Below are positions 24,481 through 31,813 of a DNA stretch of 37,234 nucleotides, piece after piece; within the stretch, counting starts at the first letter, position 1; each line of letters begins with the position of its first letter. Under the pieces are notes generated by a model. It made no database searches. It worked only from the letters and a program-made list of their open reading frames with translations, and had not been told where the DNA came from. Made by a program: the position numbers and the translations under genes. The stretch comes from Nonomuraea harbinensis (GTDB lineage: Bacteria > Actinomycetota > Actinomycetes > Streptosporangiales > Streptosporangiaceae), in contig NZ_JAHKRN010000068.1 in the NCBI RefSeq assembly GCF_019396385.1, positions 1-37,234 of the forward strand, given 5' to 3'.

Positions 24481-24670
24481 CCGCGGAGCAGGTGTCCGGG
24501 AAGGCCCGGGTGGTGTCAGGCCGCTGGTGGAGGACCGAGATCCGGCCGTTGGGCATGGCGAAGCCGACGGTGGGCTGGGCGCTGCGGCCAGGTGGTGGAT
24601 TTTGCGGCTTATGGGGCGGGGGGTGGCCTGTGGAGTTGCCCCGGTTCGGTAGACACATCAGGGCTTGTGA

Positions 24671-25576
24671 CTACGCGGCAGCGTAGTCGAGGTCTTGGGC
24701 GTTTTTGAGGGCGTGTCGGCGTTCGTATTCAGCGGGGCTGAGCTGGCCGTTGGCGGAGTGGCGGCGGCGCGGGTTGTAGAACCCTTCGATATAGCTGAAC
24801 AGGGCCCGTTCGGCTTCTGATCTGGTGCGGAAGGTGCGCCGGTCGATCAGTTCGCACTCCAGCGAGGCGAAGAAGCTTTCGGTGATCGCATTGTCGAAGC
24901 AGGTCCCGGTACGACCCGTCGACGGGCGGACGCCAGCTTGTTCGCAGCGCTGGCCGAAGGCGATAGAAGTGTATTGGCTGCCCTTGTCGCTGTGGTGAAT
25001 CACTCCTGCCTCGGGGCCGCGCTGGTGCAGCGCCATCGCCAGCGCGTCGGTCACCAGTTCGGTGCGCATGTGCTCGGCCATCGCCCAGCCCACGATCCGG
25101 CAGGAGAACACATCCAGCACCACCGCCAGATAGACGAAGCCCTGCCACGTCGGCACATACGTGATGTCGGCCGTCCAGACCCGGTTCGGCTCCTCGGCGG
25201 AGAAGTTGCGCCGGACCAGGTCGGAAGCGGCTGCGCCGCGCGGATCGGCGATGGTGGTGCGAGCGCCCTTGCGCCTGCTCACCCCGGCCAGCCCGGCGGC
25301 GCGCATCAGCCGGGCTACCCGTTTGCGGCTCACCCGGACCCTGTCGAGCTCGCGCAGGTCGGCGTGGATGCGCGGCGCCCCGTAGATCTCATCGGAAGCC
25401 TGGTGATGCGCTCGGATCCGCTCGGTCAGTTCGGCGTCGCGGCGGGCTCGTGCTGACGGGCCGCATCGCCGCCGGGCCGCCCAGGCGTAGTAGCCCTGGC
25501 GCGACACACCCAGCACCCGGGCCAGCAGGGAGACCTCGTGGTGGTCCTTCTCCGCATGAATCAGCCGGAACCTCAT
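24671..25576 (-). CDS. IS3-family transposase OrfB
   Basis: This 301-residue DDE integrase-core protein has an N-terminal HTH_21-like segment (HADLRELDRVRVSRKRVARLM). The catalytic motifs are WTADITYVPT (first Asp), VIHHSDKGSQYTS (second Asp) and DNAITESFFASLECELI (Glu), ending FYNPRRRHSANGQLSPAEYE. It starts at an ATG overlapping the orfA stop (ATGA). It may instead be made as an OrfAB fusion through a -1 frameshift, and a TTTTC run near the orfA 3' end is a possible slip site. It cuts and joins the element's ends. Confidence 0.93.
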   Translation of the reverse strand: MRFRLIHAEKDHHEVSLLARVLGVSRQGYYAWAARRRCGPSARARRDAELTERIRAHHQASDEIYGAPRIHADLRELDRVRVSRKRVARLMRAAGLAGVSRRKGARTTIADPRGAAASDLVRRNFSAEEPNRVWTADITYVPTWQGFVYLAVVLDVFSCRIVGWAMAEHMRTELVTDALAMALHQRGPEAGVIHHSDKGSQYTSIAFGQRCEQAGVRPSTGRTGTCFDNAITESFFASLECELIDRRTFRTRSEAERALFSYIEGFYNPRRRHSANGQLSPAEYERRHALKNAQDLDYAAA

Positions 25577-25860
25577 CTCGGCAGATCCGTCTCCCGCGCG
25601 AAGAAAACCGCGGCCTTACGCAAGATCTCCTTCTCCTCGCGGAGAGTCTTCACCTCGCGTCGCAGCCGGGCCAGCTCGTCCTTCTCGGCGCTGGTCAGGC
25701 CGTCTTGGCGGCGGCCGTCATCCAGGTCGGCCTGGCGCACCCGGGTACGGATCGACTGCGCGGAGGGCTGGAACTCCTTGGCCAGTTCCTCCGGCGTCCG
25801 TCCCGCGCGCACCAGCTCCACCATCTGCCGGCGAAACTCCGGCGGATAGTTGTTCGGCAC
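25573..25860 (-). CDS. IS3-family transposase OrfA
   Basis: This 95-residue protein starts at GTG 25860 (MPNNYPPEFRRQMVEL). It has the HTH_Tnp_1 fold (RAGRTPEELAKEFQPSAQSIRTRV) followed by a Leu/Lys/Glu coiled coil (LARLRREVKTLREEKEILRKAA), which binds the element ends and dimerises. Its stop overlaps the orfB start by 4 nt. Confidence 0.92.
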   Translation of the reverse strand: MPNNYPPEFRRQMVELVRAGRTPEELAKEFQPSAQSIRTRVRQADLDDGRRQDGLTSAEKDELARLRREVKTLREEKEILRKAAVFFARETDLPR

Positions 25861-25929
25861 AGCAGACTCCTTCTTCCGGGAACCAGGGTTCCCCAGAGAT
25901 CAGGTGTCCACCAAAACGGGCCAACTCCA

Positions 25930-26566
25930 CCTGCTCTGGCCTGCGGGTGGCGTGCCGTCGAAGGTCCCGGCTGGAGTCTGCGGGGTGTCGGCGAGCGTGA
26001 CGGGCTCGTCTTGGGGCTCATGGATGTGGCCCCAGGCGTCGAGGAAGTGGTCGTTGGCGACGGTGACGAGCAGCGCGACCAGGATGGTCTGGGCGACGCG
26101 ACCGTGAGCGAGCCGGTTCTTCGGATCAGCCAGGTCGAGTTCGTGGCCTTTGAGGCGGCCGTTCAATCCCTCCGTCATTGCCCTGGCAGCGAAGTACGTC
26201 CCTCGCCACGAGGGGCTGAGGTAGGGCATATCCTGGCGGAACTTGTCGAGGTGGCCGAGGTCGTCCTTGTTCAGGGTGATGGTGCGCTGGTGGCAGATCC
26301 TCGGCAGTTCGCCGGTCTTGTGGTCGGGCTGTGGGGGAAGAACGCGAGGCTTGGCCGCGGGGTGGGCGGCTCGTTGCCGGGTGTCGGTGAGGTCGACCGC
26401 GGTGGGCCGGTTGGGTCCGCGCTGGTGGAGGCGGTCGAAGCGAGGGCAGGTCAGCGATGGGGAGGTGCCTGCTGCCGGGCACTGGAAGCGAACGGTGCCG
26501 TCGGTGTTCGGGCTCTGCTTGAGGCGCAGCAAGTACGGCTCTCGCGCGCTGATGAGCGCCGTTACG
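25930..26566 (-). pseudogene. C-terminal remnant of a DDE transposase, copy A (interrupted and truncated)
   Basis: This stretch encodes about 210 residues (TALISAREPYLLRLKQ through DGTPPAGQS) that are very similar to the C-terminal part of copy B at 31814-33045. It includes the likely catalytic Glu region MTEGLNGRLKGHELDL. The IS3-family element has cut it at the last few codons, and upstream of about 26566 the similarity stops and unrelated sequence begins. The frame can be read on to 26667, but those ~33 residues do not belong. The copy lacks the first two catalytic Asp regions, so it cannot be active. Confidence 0.8.
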
Positions 26567-26620
26567 TCATCGACCCCGCGCGTACAGGTCACGAACGAGA
26601 TCGAGCCTACTCCCCACACC

Positions 26621-26654
26621 GGGAAACGATCATGCTCGCGCCGGGAAACGATCT
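26621..26654 (+). repeat. Box-only intergenic repeat R5
   Basis: GGGAAACGATC (26621-26631) and GGGAAACGATCT (26643-26654) have starts exactly 22 bp apart. The 35-bp tag is missing. It lies between the truncated transposase and the 3' end of the CAP-domain gene. Confidence 0.7.
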
Positions 26655-26682
26655 TCAGGTTAGGCATGTACGGGCTCCGGCA

Positions 26683-27456
26683 TCAGCGGGTACACCCGCC
26701 GAACACCTGGACGTACGACACGGCTGGTGTGATGGAGCCAGCGTCAGGATCAGCGCTCCCATAAGCCACAGCAACGGACATCTTGGGGCCCGCTGACATC
26801 ATGTTTTTATAGTGGGGGAAGCTGTTGCGCCACCAGTCGAATGCCGCCCTAGGCGTCACCGACTGTGCACCCCATCCCACGTAGGTGTTCTCGTAGGCCT
26901 GCCATCTGAGGCCCCTGGCGGCGCAGTGGCTGGGCAGGTTCGTGAGCTGTTCCACACGCTTCTGTGGGGTCGATCCGGTCCGCGGATTAATATGCGGGTT
27001 GCAGTTCTCCGGTTTGTCCTCAACGGGAATGCAGTTCTTACTTGGAGTGACTTTCCCCCACCAGCGCAGGTTGATCGCATCCTTGACATGGCGGGTCGCG
27101 GCAGCGCCAATGCCTGGCTTGACTCGTACACCAGCTTTACCAAGCGTTCTGTCTAGGTCTACCCGCGGCATAAGCCAGTGCATCTCTGCGCCCAAGCGGG
27201 CGCGCTCAGTTCTGACCAGACACAAGATTGCTACCTCAATCTCCGACTGCTGCCTTCGATACTTGGCGCGCCCCAGGGGCGTATCCACCATGGGTTCAAG
27301 GACGCGGTTCTCGTTCGGGCATTGCTGTTCAGCTTTTGCCAGATACGCAGCTTCTGATGCCGGTGTCTGCGCTGAAGACCAAGCCGCTGGAACGCTCAAC
27401 GCTAGGGAGCTGGCTGCGGCGATGGCGGCTGTTCGAAGGTACGAGGTATTGCGCAT
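26683..27456 (-). CDS. Secreted CAP/SCP-like domain protein
   Basis: This 257-residue protein has a signal peptide (LRTAAIAAASSLALSVPAAWSSAQT) and a well-placed AGGGAGG before ATG 27456. The body follows the CAP (PR-1/SCP) order: IEVAILCLVRTERARLG (first helix), DLDRTLGKAGVRV, AATRHVKDAINLRWWG, NPHINPRTGSTPQKRVEQL (the His region), YENTYVGWG (the Glu-Asn signature) and PRAAFDWWRNSFPHYKNMMS (the WxxSPxH-like helix), ending in strands. Five further cysteines could form disulfides. CAP proteins in bacteria are extracellular with little-known roles. It is flanked by box repeats R5 and R6 and by mobile-element debris, so it sits in recently rearranged DNA. Confidence 0.75.
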   Translation of the reverse strand: MRNTSYLRTAAIAAASSLALSVPAAWSSAQTPASEAAYLAKAEQQCPNENRVLEPMVDTPLGRAKYRRQQSEIEVAILCLVRTERARLGAEMHWLMPRVDLDRTLGKAGVRVKPGIGAAATRHVKDAINLRWWGKVTPSKNCIPVEDKPENCNPHINPRTGSTPQKRVEQLTNLPSHCAARGLRWQAYENTYVGWGAQSVTPRAAFDWWRNSFPHYKNMMSAGPKMSVAVAYGSADPDAGSITPAVSYVQVFGGCTR

Positions 27457-27618
27457 GGCGGTCCCTCCCTGTGAAAGTGCCTCCCTGGCGACTCTATGGA
27501 TGATTCCATCTGCGCGATACAGACGCTCGCTACAGAAAGTGGATATAAAAGGTCAGTGCGTCACCGTGTGAGTGTGGCTAAACCCACCTTTGAACGTGCA
27601 AGTCCACCCGACGGCACT

Positions 27619-27651
27619 GGGAAATGATCAACCTGCACGCGGGACGGTGCC
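27619..27651 (+). repeat. Degenerate box repeat R6
   Basis: GGGAAATGATC (27619-27629) is followed exactly 22 bp later by GGGACGGTGCC (27641-27651). The second box is eroded and no tag follows, but the spacing and strand match the other copies. It lies upstream of the CAP-domain gene. Confidence 0.4.
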
Positions 27652-27689
27652 TGTCAAACCGAATGAGACATCAGGCTACTTGTGTGGTT

Positions 27690-27920
27690 TGAGGTGAAGC
27701 GTCGCTCTGGAGGGTCGTAGGTGGCCTATTGATCCACACTCTGGCAGGCAGCGACGGCGGGTAGGGGCGCCAGCCGCGGAACCGCTCGGGGCGGGCCAGG
27801 AAGGCCGCGTTCAACGTGACGATCCGCTGGGAGCGGATCTTGACGGCGGTTTCGTCGTGCACGGACGCGGGAGTGTGTATCGCGATGCCTGAATGACGAT
27901 GCTCGTTGTTGTAATGGCGC
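27690..27920 (-). pseudogene. C-terminal fragment of an IS3-family transposase
   Basis: About 75 residues (HARHYNNEHRHSGIAIHTP through RVWINRP) match the end of IS3-family OrfB proteins of actinomycetes, the part after the catalytic Glu. The DDE residues are missing. Upstream, near 27920, it joins unrelated coding sequence in another frame, so this is a deletion junction and the fragment is dead. Confidence 0.75.
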
Positions 27921-28362
27921 GCATGTGCCGCAGCCAGCTGCGGTAGGTCTGTGCCGAACTCGGGGCCAGATCGGTGCAGCCGGTCAGGACGAACGCGTCG
28001 ATCATCTCGTGCCGCAGCCACACTTCTGGGTCATCCGGCAGGCCGGATCGGTAACACCACACGGCCAGGCGGGTGGTCGCGGTGAGCAGCCGTTGCACCC
28101 GGTAGGGAGATCGGTCGGCGCTAGCGGCGACCAGCATCCGCACGTGCCCGGCGACAAGGTCCCATTCCGGCTGGGGGTTTGCGGCCGGTAGCCGGTGATT
28201 ACCCTGCTCCAATATGAGCCGAGCGGGAAGCGATTGGGTTCGATACAGGAAGTGATCTTCCTGGCCCCTCTCGCGCCCCAGGCCAACCCCACTCGTGAAC
28301 ACCTCGGGGTGACACTTGGCCGCTGGAGTGGAACGGCCACAGACCGCGATCTTGACGGCCAT
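27921..28362 (-). pseudogene. Fragment of a recombinase-associated or integrase N-terminal-like gene
   Basis: In this frame residues from about EWDLVAGHVRMLVAASADRS through WLRHMR (28200 down to 27921) look like a helical SAM-like/core-binding domain. From memory it resembles uncharacterised actinobacterial proteins paired with tyrosine recombinases. The first ~60 residues before that are low-confidence. The frame then runs into transposase DNA at about 27920, where the natural C-terminus has been lost. No catalytic domain remains. Confidence 0.45.
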
Positions 28363-28450
28363 CCAACCGCATGATCAAAAGGAGACATCGGCCGTCCCGC
28401 CAGGGGCCGGTGCCAGCAGCAGAGATCGTTCCAAGGAAGGGGAATCCGCC

Positions 28451-29104
28451 ATGAGTGTCGGGAAAGGCGGGCGCCTGGCCACACTCGCGTCAGTGGGTGC
28501 GCTGACAGCAGCGCTGTTACCAGTAGGAGGTATGGCCACGGCCTCATCCACCACGCCTCAGGTTCACGCCTGCGTCAGCAAGATCACCCGCGTCGCTCGC
28601 ATCGTCGACCCGGGGATAGAATGCCTCCTCACCGAGGTCCCCGTCCAGTGGGGAGCCGAAGGACCGGCCGGGCCGGAGGGCTCAGCAGGCCCTGCTGGAC
28701 CGCAGGGCCAGCAGGGGCCCAAGGGCGACACCGGCCCCGCCGGGCCTCAAGGCGAGGCGGGCGAGACCGGCCCGCAAGGCCCCAAGGGGGACACGGGGGA
28801 GACCGGCCCGCAAGGTGAACGGGGGCCGCAAGGACCGCAGGGTCCCAAGGGCGAGAAGGGTGATCCCGGAGGGGTAAGAGGAGCGCAAGTCAAGGAGGCT
28901 CCCTTTACGGGCGGCTCCGGCGGCATCATGTGCGACCCCGGCCAGTACGCGACCGGTGGCGGCTACAAGGTCAACAACGGCACAGGCCAGGTCTACCAGA
29001 GTCTCCCCGTCTTTGGAGTGTCCAAAGAACCAAGAGGCTGGGAAATCATGACTACCGGTTCAGCCAACGGAACCATCTACGTCACCTGCGTTCCCTGGAG
29101 CTAA
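28451..29104 (+). CDS. Secreted collagen-like (Gly-X-Y) protein
   Basis: This 217-residue protein has a good ribosome binding site (GGAAGGGGA) and a signal peptide (residues 1-35). A small N-terminal module with two cysteines follows (VHACVSKITRVARIV and IECLLTEVPVQW). About 25 uninterrupted Gly-X-Y triplets cover roughly residues 70-145, rich in GPQ, GPK, GDT and GET. A C-terminal globular domain has two cysteines (GGIMCDPGQYATGGGYKV and TIYVTCVPWS). The triplet block should form a short triple helix, with the end domains acting as trimerisation or binding heads on the cell surface. It is a single-gene unit with repeat R2 170 nt downstream. Confidence 0.82.
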   Translation: MSVGKGGRLATLASVGALTAALLPVGGMATASSTTPQVHACVSKITRVARIVDPGIECLLTEVPVQWGAEGPAGPEGSAGPAGPQGQQGPKGDTGPAGPQGEAGETGPQGPKGDTGETGPQGERGPQGPQGPKGEKGDPGGVRGAQVKEAPFTGGSGGIMCDPGQYATGGGYKVNNGTGQVYQSLPVFGVSKEPRGWEIMTTGSANGTIYVTCVPWS

Positions 29105-29276
29105 CCCCCAGGCAGAATCCCCTGACTTTCGGCGTCCCGAACAGCCCGCGAAGTACCTCGCTGCGCTTCGGCGAGGGCTTTCGCCATCTCAGCGCGACGT
29201 AAGCGAACCAACCCGGCATCCTCTCCCCCTCTCTGTCAGACTCTCGTGAGACCTGAGGACACTGAGCAGGCCAGCT

Positions 29277-29363
29277 GGGAAACGATCACCCATAACCTGG
29301 GAAGCGATCTACAGACCTCGGCCTCGACCGCACGTCACGCACACTCGTGAACACCCCACCAGG
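29277..29363 (+). repeat. Box/tag intergenic repeat R2
   Basis: GGGAAACGATC (29277-29287) and GGGAAGCGATCT (29299-29310) have starts 22 bp apart; an 18-bp gap precedes the 35-bp tag at 29329-29363 (ACTCGTGAACACCCCACC inside). A terminator begins 15 nt later. Confidence 0.75.
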
Positions 29364-29377
29364 AAGATGCAGGTGAG

Positions 29378-29411
29378 AAGGGTCTTCGGAGTAATCCGGA
29401 GGCCCTTTTCT
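29378..29411 (+). terminator. Rho-independent terminator after repeat R2
   Basis: GGGTCTTCGGA (29380-29390) pairs with TCCGGAGGCCC (29395-29405) through 11 bp with two G-T pairs, with loop GTAA and tail TTTTCTC. Confidence 0.8.
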
Positions 29412-29463
29412 CATGTCTGGAAGTCGATGGGAGCCAATCGGGGAGCCATCTCACTCGGACTCT

Positions 29464-29850
29464 CTACCCGTGTCGGCTATCGCCGAAGATGGTGTTCATC
29501 GTGTGGGCACCTTTGCTGATCACCGGCCGTAGCTGGTGCCGGTAGACCGCTTCCGTGACGCTGGTGCCCGCGTGCCCGACGAGATCGGCGATGGTCTCGA
29601 TGGGTACGCCTTGGTCACTCATGATGGAGACGAACGAGTGACGTAGTTCTCGGGGACTCCAGGTCGTTCCGATCCCCGCGTCTTTCGTGATCTTTCGGAA
29701 CGCCCGTCGCACGTTCGAGGCGTCCATGGGGTGCCGACGCTCGTGCAGAACACCAGGTTGTCACCATCGCCTCCCCCAAGAGGAGCAGCCGTACCCGCCT
29801 GCCGCATTCACGCCATGCAGCCCAACAACTCCACACTGTAAACGGCAAAC
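29464..29850 (-). pseudogene. Frameshifted C-terminal remnant of a tyrosine recombinase
   Basis: From 29727 down to 29464 the frame encodes 87 residues with the catalytic end of a tyrosine recombinase: DASNVRRAFRKITKDAG, RELRHSFVSIMSDQG (His-x-x-Arg box), LVGHAGTSVTEAVYRHQLRPV (GH and Tyr). The preceding part of the domain (DNLVFCTSVGTP) is in another frame just upstream, so a one-base change near 29733 has broken the gene, and everything before about 29850 is missing. It probably marks a decayed integrative element. Confidence 0.75.
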
Positions 29851-30043
29851 ACTGGCAGTCACTGCGGGGCGTAAAGATCTTTCAGGCCACGCATCGTCAA
29901 CGGTGGAACAGTCGAAAGGCGGGAGTTGATACCGGCCGAGAGCGTGTTCGCGTTCCGGCACGCAGCGCTGCCTCAGCCAGGACTAGCCACCGCTCATGCG
30001 GTTCACACGTCGATGACGTCGGCTTGTAAGCCTTTGGTCGCTT

Positions 30044-30056
30044 CATACCAAGTATG
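30044..30056. promoter_or_regulatory. Small inverted repeat upstream of ECF sigma gene 1
   Basis: CATAC-CAA-GTATG is a perfect 5-bp inverted repeat 30 nt before the sigma factor start and could be an operator. No partner regulator is evident. Confidence 0.3.
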
Positions 30057-30085
30057 GGTGTAGATCGACGAAGGGAGCATGGCCG

Positions 30086-30637
30086 GTGCGTCGTAAACAG
30101 GTGGAGTTCGCCACAGACACCGTGGCGTTCGAGGCCTTCTACCGGCGGCACGTCGAGGAAGTCACGCGATTCCTGGCCCGCCGGGTCGATGACCCCCATG
30201 CGGTCGCGGACCTGGTAGCGGATGTGTTTCTGGCGGTGATGGAGTCCGCTCACACCTACCGGCCGAGACGGGGCAGCGAGGTCGCGTGGCTGTATGGCGT
30301 AGCACGCAACACGCTCTCGGCCGAGCGGCGCCGGGCGTTGCGGGAGTCCCAGCTGACCGACCGCGTAAGCAGGCGGCGGCCACTGGGCGGCGACGACATC
30401 GCCCGGCTGGAGGAGCGGATCGACGCGGAGCAGCCCGCTCGGCGGGCTTTCCAGGCCATGGCCGACTTGCCTGAGGGGGAACGCGCCGTGCTGGAGCTGG
30501 TCGTCCTCGACCAACTGACAGTTACCGAAGCCGCGAGTTCCCTCGGCATCCGGTCGGGGACCGCCATGGTGCGGCTGCATCGCGCGCGCCGGACGCTCAA
30601 GGAAGTGCCCTTCGTCATGGAAGGAAACGGCACATGA
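30086..30637 (+). CDS. ECF-family RNA polymerase sigma factor (copy 1)
   Basis: This 183-residue sigma-70 family protein starts at GTG 30086, 8 nt after AAGGGAG. Region 2 reads FEAFYRRHVEEVTRFLARRV, then VADLVADVFLAVME and EVAWLYGVARNTL (-10 recognition). Region 4 reads MADLPEGERAVLELVVLDQLTVTEAASSLGIRSGTAMVRLHRAR (-35 recognition). It should direct transcription of a stress or envelope regulon. Its stop overlaps the next gene by 4 nt. The pair resembles the sigma/membrane pair at 33829-35161. Confidence 0.92.
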   Translation: MRRKQVEFATDTVAFEAFYRRHVEEVTRFLARRVDDPHAVADLVADVFLAVMESAHTYRPRRGSEVAWLYGVARNTLSAERRRALRESQLTDRVSRRRPLGGDDIARLEERIDAEQPARRAFQAMADLPEGERAVLELVVLDQLTVTEAASSLGIRSGTAMVRLHRARRTLKEVPFVMEGNGT

Positions 30638-31224
30638 GTTTCGAGGAGCAGTTGCTGATGGATCTGAAAGTCGAATTCGCCGCGCGGGACGAACGCCGTC
30701 GCCGTACTGTTCGCCGCGTGTCCTTGGGAGCGGCGGTGGCCGGCCTCGCTGCCGCGGCGGCCATCGCCGTACCGCTGATGACCGGCACGGAGAGCTCGGC
30801 GTACGCGGTGAGCAAGAAGGCGGACGGCACGGTGGGGGTCGAGATCCGTGAGTTCAAGGACGCCGACCGGCTGGAGCAGGATCTGAAGGCGGCGGGCGTC
30901 AGAGTGGACATCACGTACCTCGAGTCCGGCAAGCAGTGCCAGAAGAACAGAGGACGGAGCGTCCTGGCTCCGGACGGGCTCGTCACCATGCGGGAGGGCG
31001 GGCTGGATATCAAGCCTCAGCTCATCGGCAAGGACAAGACATTGGTGTTGGAGTTTGCCGGCAAACAGGACGATGAGAAGGAGCCCCCCGTAACCGGAAA
31101 GGTGTTCTGGAAGCTCGCCACGCTCTTGGTCCCCGGCGATGTCGGCCCGTGCGTCGTCATCGACGACCCACCGTGGAACGATGACGGCAGCGACACATCA
31201 GGACGGCCGCCTGCGGGAAGCTAG
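30634..31224 (+). CDS. Membrane-anchored partner of ECF sigma 1
   Basis: This 196-residue protein has a short cytoplasmic N-terminus (FEEQLLMDLKVEFAARDERRRR), one membrane helix (SLGAAVAGLAAAAAIAVPLM, about 30-49) and an extracytoplasmic domain. That domain reads SSAYAVSKKADGTVGVEIREF, then LEQDLKAAGVRVDITYLESGKQCQKNRG, then GPCVVIDDP. The same pattern recurs in the protein at 34409. The family is usually left as hypothetical, and related proteins are common behind ECF sigma genes. It could be an atypical anti-sigma factor or sensor, but no zinc-binding anti-sigma motif is visible, so this is inference. Confidence 0.75.
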   Translation: MSFEEQLLMDLKVEFAARDERRRRTVRRVSLGAAVAGLAAAAAIAVPLMTGTESSAYAVSKKADGTVGVEIREFKDADRLEQDLKAAGVRVDITYLESGKQCQKNRGRSVLAPDGLVTMREGGLDIKPQLIGKDKTLVLEFAGKQDDEKEPPVTGKVFWKLATLLVPGDVGPCVVIDDPPWNDDGSDTSGRPPAGS

Positions 31225-31485
31225 CCCTCCGATACGGCGACGCCCGCGCTACCGTCCGGTCCGGCACCACGCCCCCAGGGCGCGGGCTTGCCCAGAGGCG
31301 GCGACAGTGGCCCGGTCTGCGAGCGGACCGGGCCGCGCGCGGGTACGAGGATCGTCCCCCGGCTGTGGTCGCGGCCAGGCGAGGCGGGTACCCCTCCTCT
31401 GCCACACGCGTGAAGTCTTCCCTGGGGAAGCAGTGCGACCGAAGATCGCTAGGTGCTGGGTGGACATTCACCGTATGAGCCGTCC

Positions 31486-31571
31486 GGGAGGCGATCACCG
31501 TCGTGATGGGAAGCGATCTTGACAAGCCTGTCTTATCGCAGGCCAGCCACACTCGTGAACACCCCACCAGG
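31486..31571 (+). repeat. Box/tag intergenic repeat R3
   Basis: GGGAGGCGATC (31486-31496, one change) and GGGAAGCGATCT (31508-31519) have starts 22 bp apart; a 17-bp gap precedes the tag at 31537-31571 (ACTCGTGAACACCCCACC). It runs directly into GCCGTT-loop-AACGGC and hairpin copy 3. Confidence 0.75.
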
Positions 31572-31690
31572 GGCCGTTCTTGAAACGGCTGGACTGAAGT
31601 TGACGGGATCCCGCCTGATCATCGTGATCAGGCGGGATCTTGTCGTTTCAGGAGTTTCCGAACTGGATTCGTCCTGGTTCGGGGCCTGCG
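31570..31690. repeat. Dispersed hairpin repeat, copy 3 (perfect stem)
   Basis: GATCCCGCCTGATCA (31607-31621) and TGATCAGGCGGGATC (31625-31639) form a perfect 15-bp stem with a TCG loop, followed by TTGTCGTTTC. It lies beyond the 3' end of the minus-strand transposase remnant, copy B. Confidence 0.8.
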
Positions 31691-31813
31691 GAGTCGGCGT
31701 CTGGGAAGGCCCGGGTGGTGTCAAGCCGCTGGTGGAGGGGCGAGATCCGGCCGTTGGGCATGGCGAAGCCGACGGTGAGCGGGGCGCTGCGACAAGGTGG
31801 CGGGTTTTGCGGC

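Larger units (their letters stand above)
24213..24630. other. Gene-free stretch holding two kinds of repeat
   Basis: No gene is supported in these 418 bp. They hold the 87-bp box/tag repeat copy R1 (24280-24366), hairpin repeat copy 2 (24367-24480) and the outer end of the DDE-transposase remnant, up to the IS3-family insertion point. Confidence 0.7.
24631..25929 (-). mobile_element. Intact IS3-family insertion sequence (about 1.3 kb)
   Basis: The ends are inverted repeats starting TGGAGTTG (24631) and ending CAACTCCA (25929), with further matches over about 26 bp (GGTAGACAC against GGTGGACAC). CCTG occurs just before (24627-24630) and just after (25930-25933), a 4-bp target duplication. Removing the element and one CCTG restores a sequence that matches 31821-31860, so it inserted into a copy of the DDE transposase element. 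It carries orfA and orfB with a 4-nt overlap and intact catalytic residues, so it may be active. Confidence 0.88.
29105..29463. other. Gene-free stretch with repeat R2 and a terminator
   Basis: No gene is supported. The stretch holds a short inverted repeat near 29156-29176, box/tag repeat R2 and a rho-independent terminator, then the 3' flank of the broken integrase. Confidence 0.65.
31225..31813. other. Gene-free stretch with repeat R3 and hairpin repeat copy 3
   Basis: No gene is supported in these ~590 bp. A 9-bp stem-loop (GGCCCGGTC at 31309-31317 with GACCGGGCC at 31326-31334) lies after the sigma pair, followed by R3, hairpin copy 3 and the non-coding end of transposase copy B. Confidence 0.7.

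Noticed and set aside
31519..31538. TTGACA in repeat R3 as a -35 promoter box
   Set aside because: The only candidate -10 (TATCGC) is 8 bp away instead of about 17, and the other repeat copies lack TTGACA.
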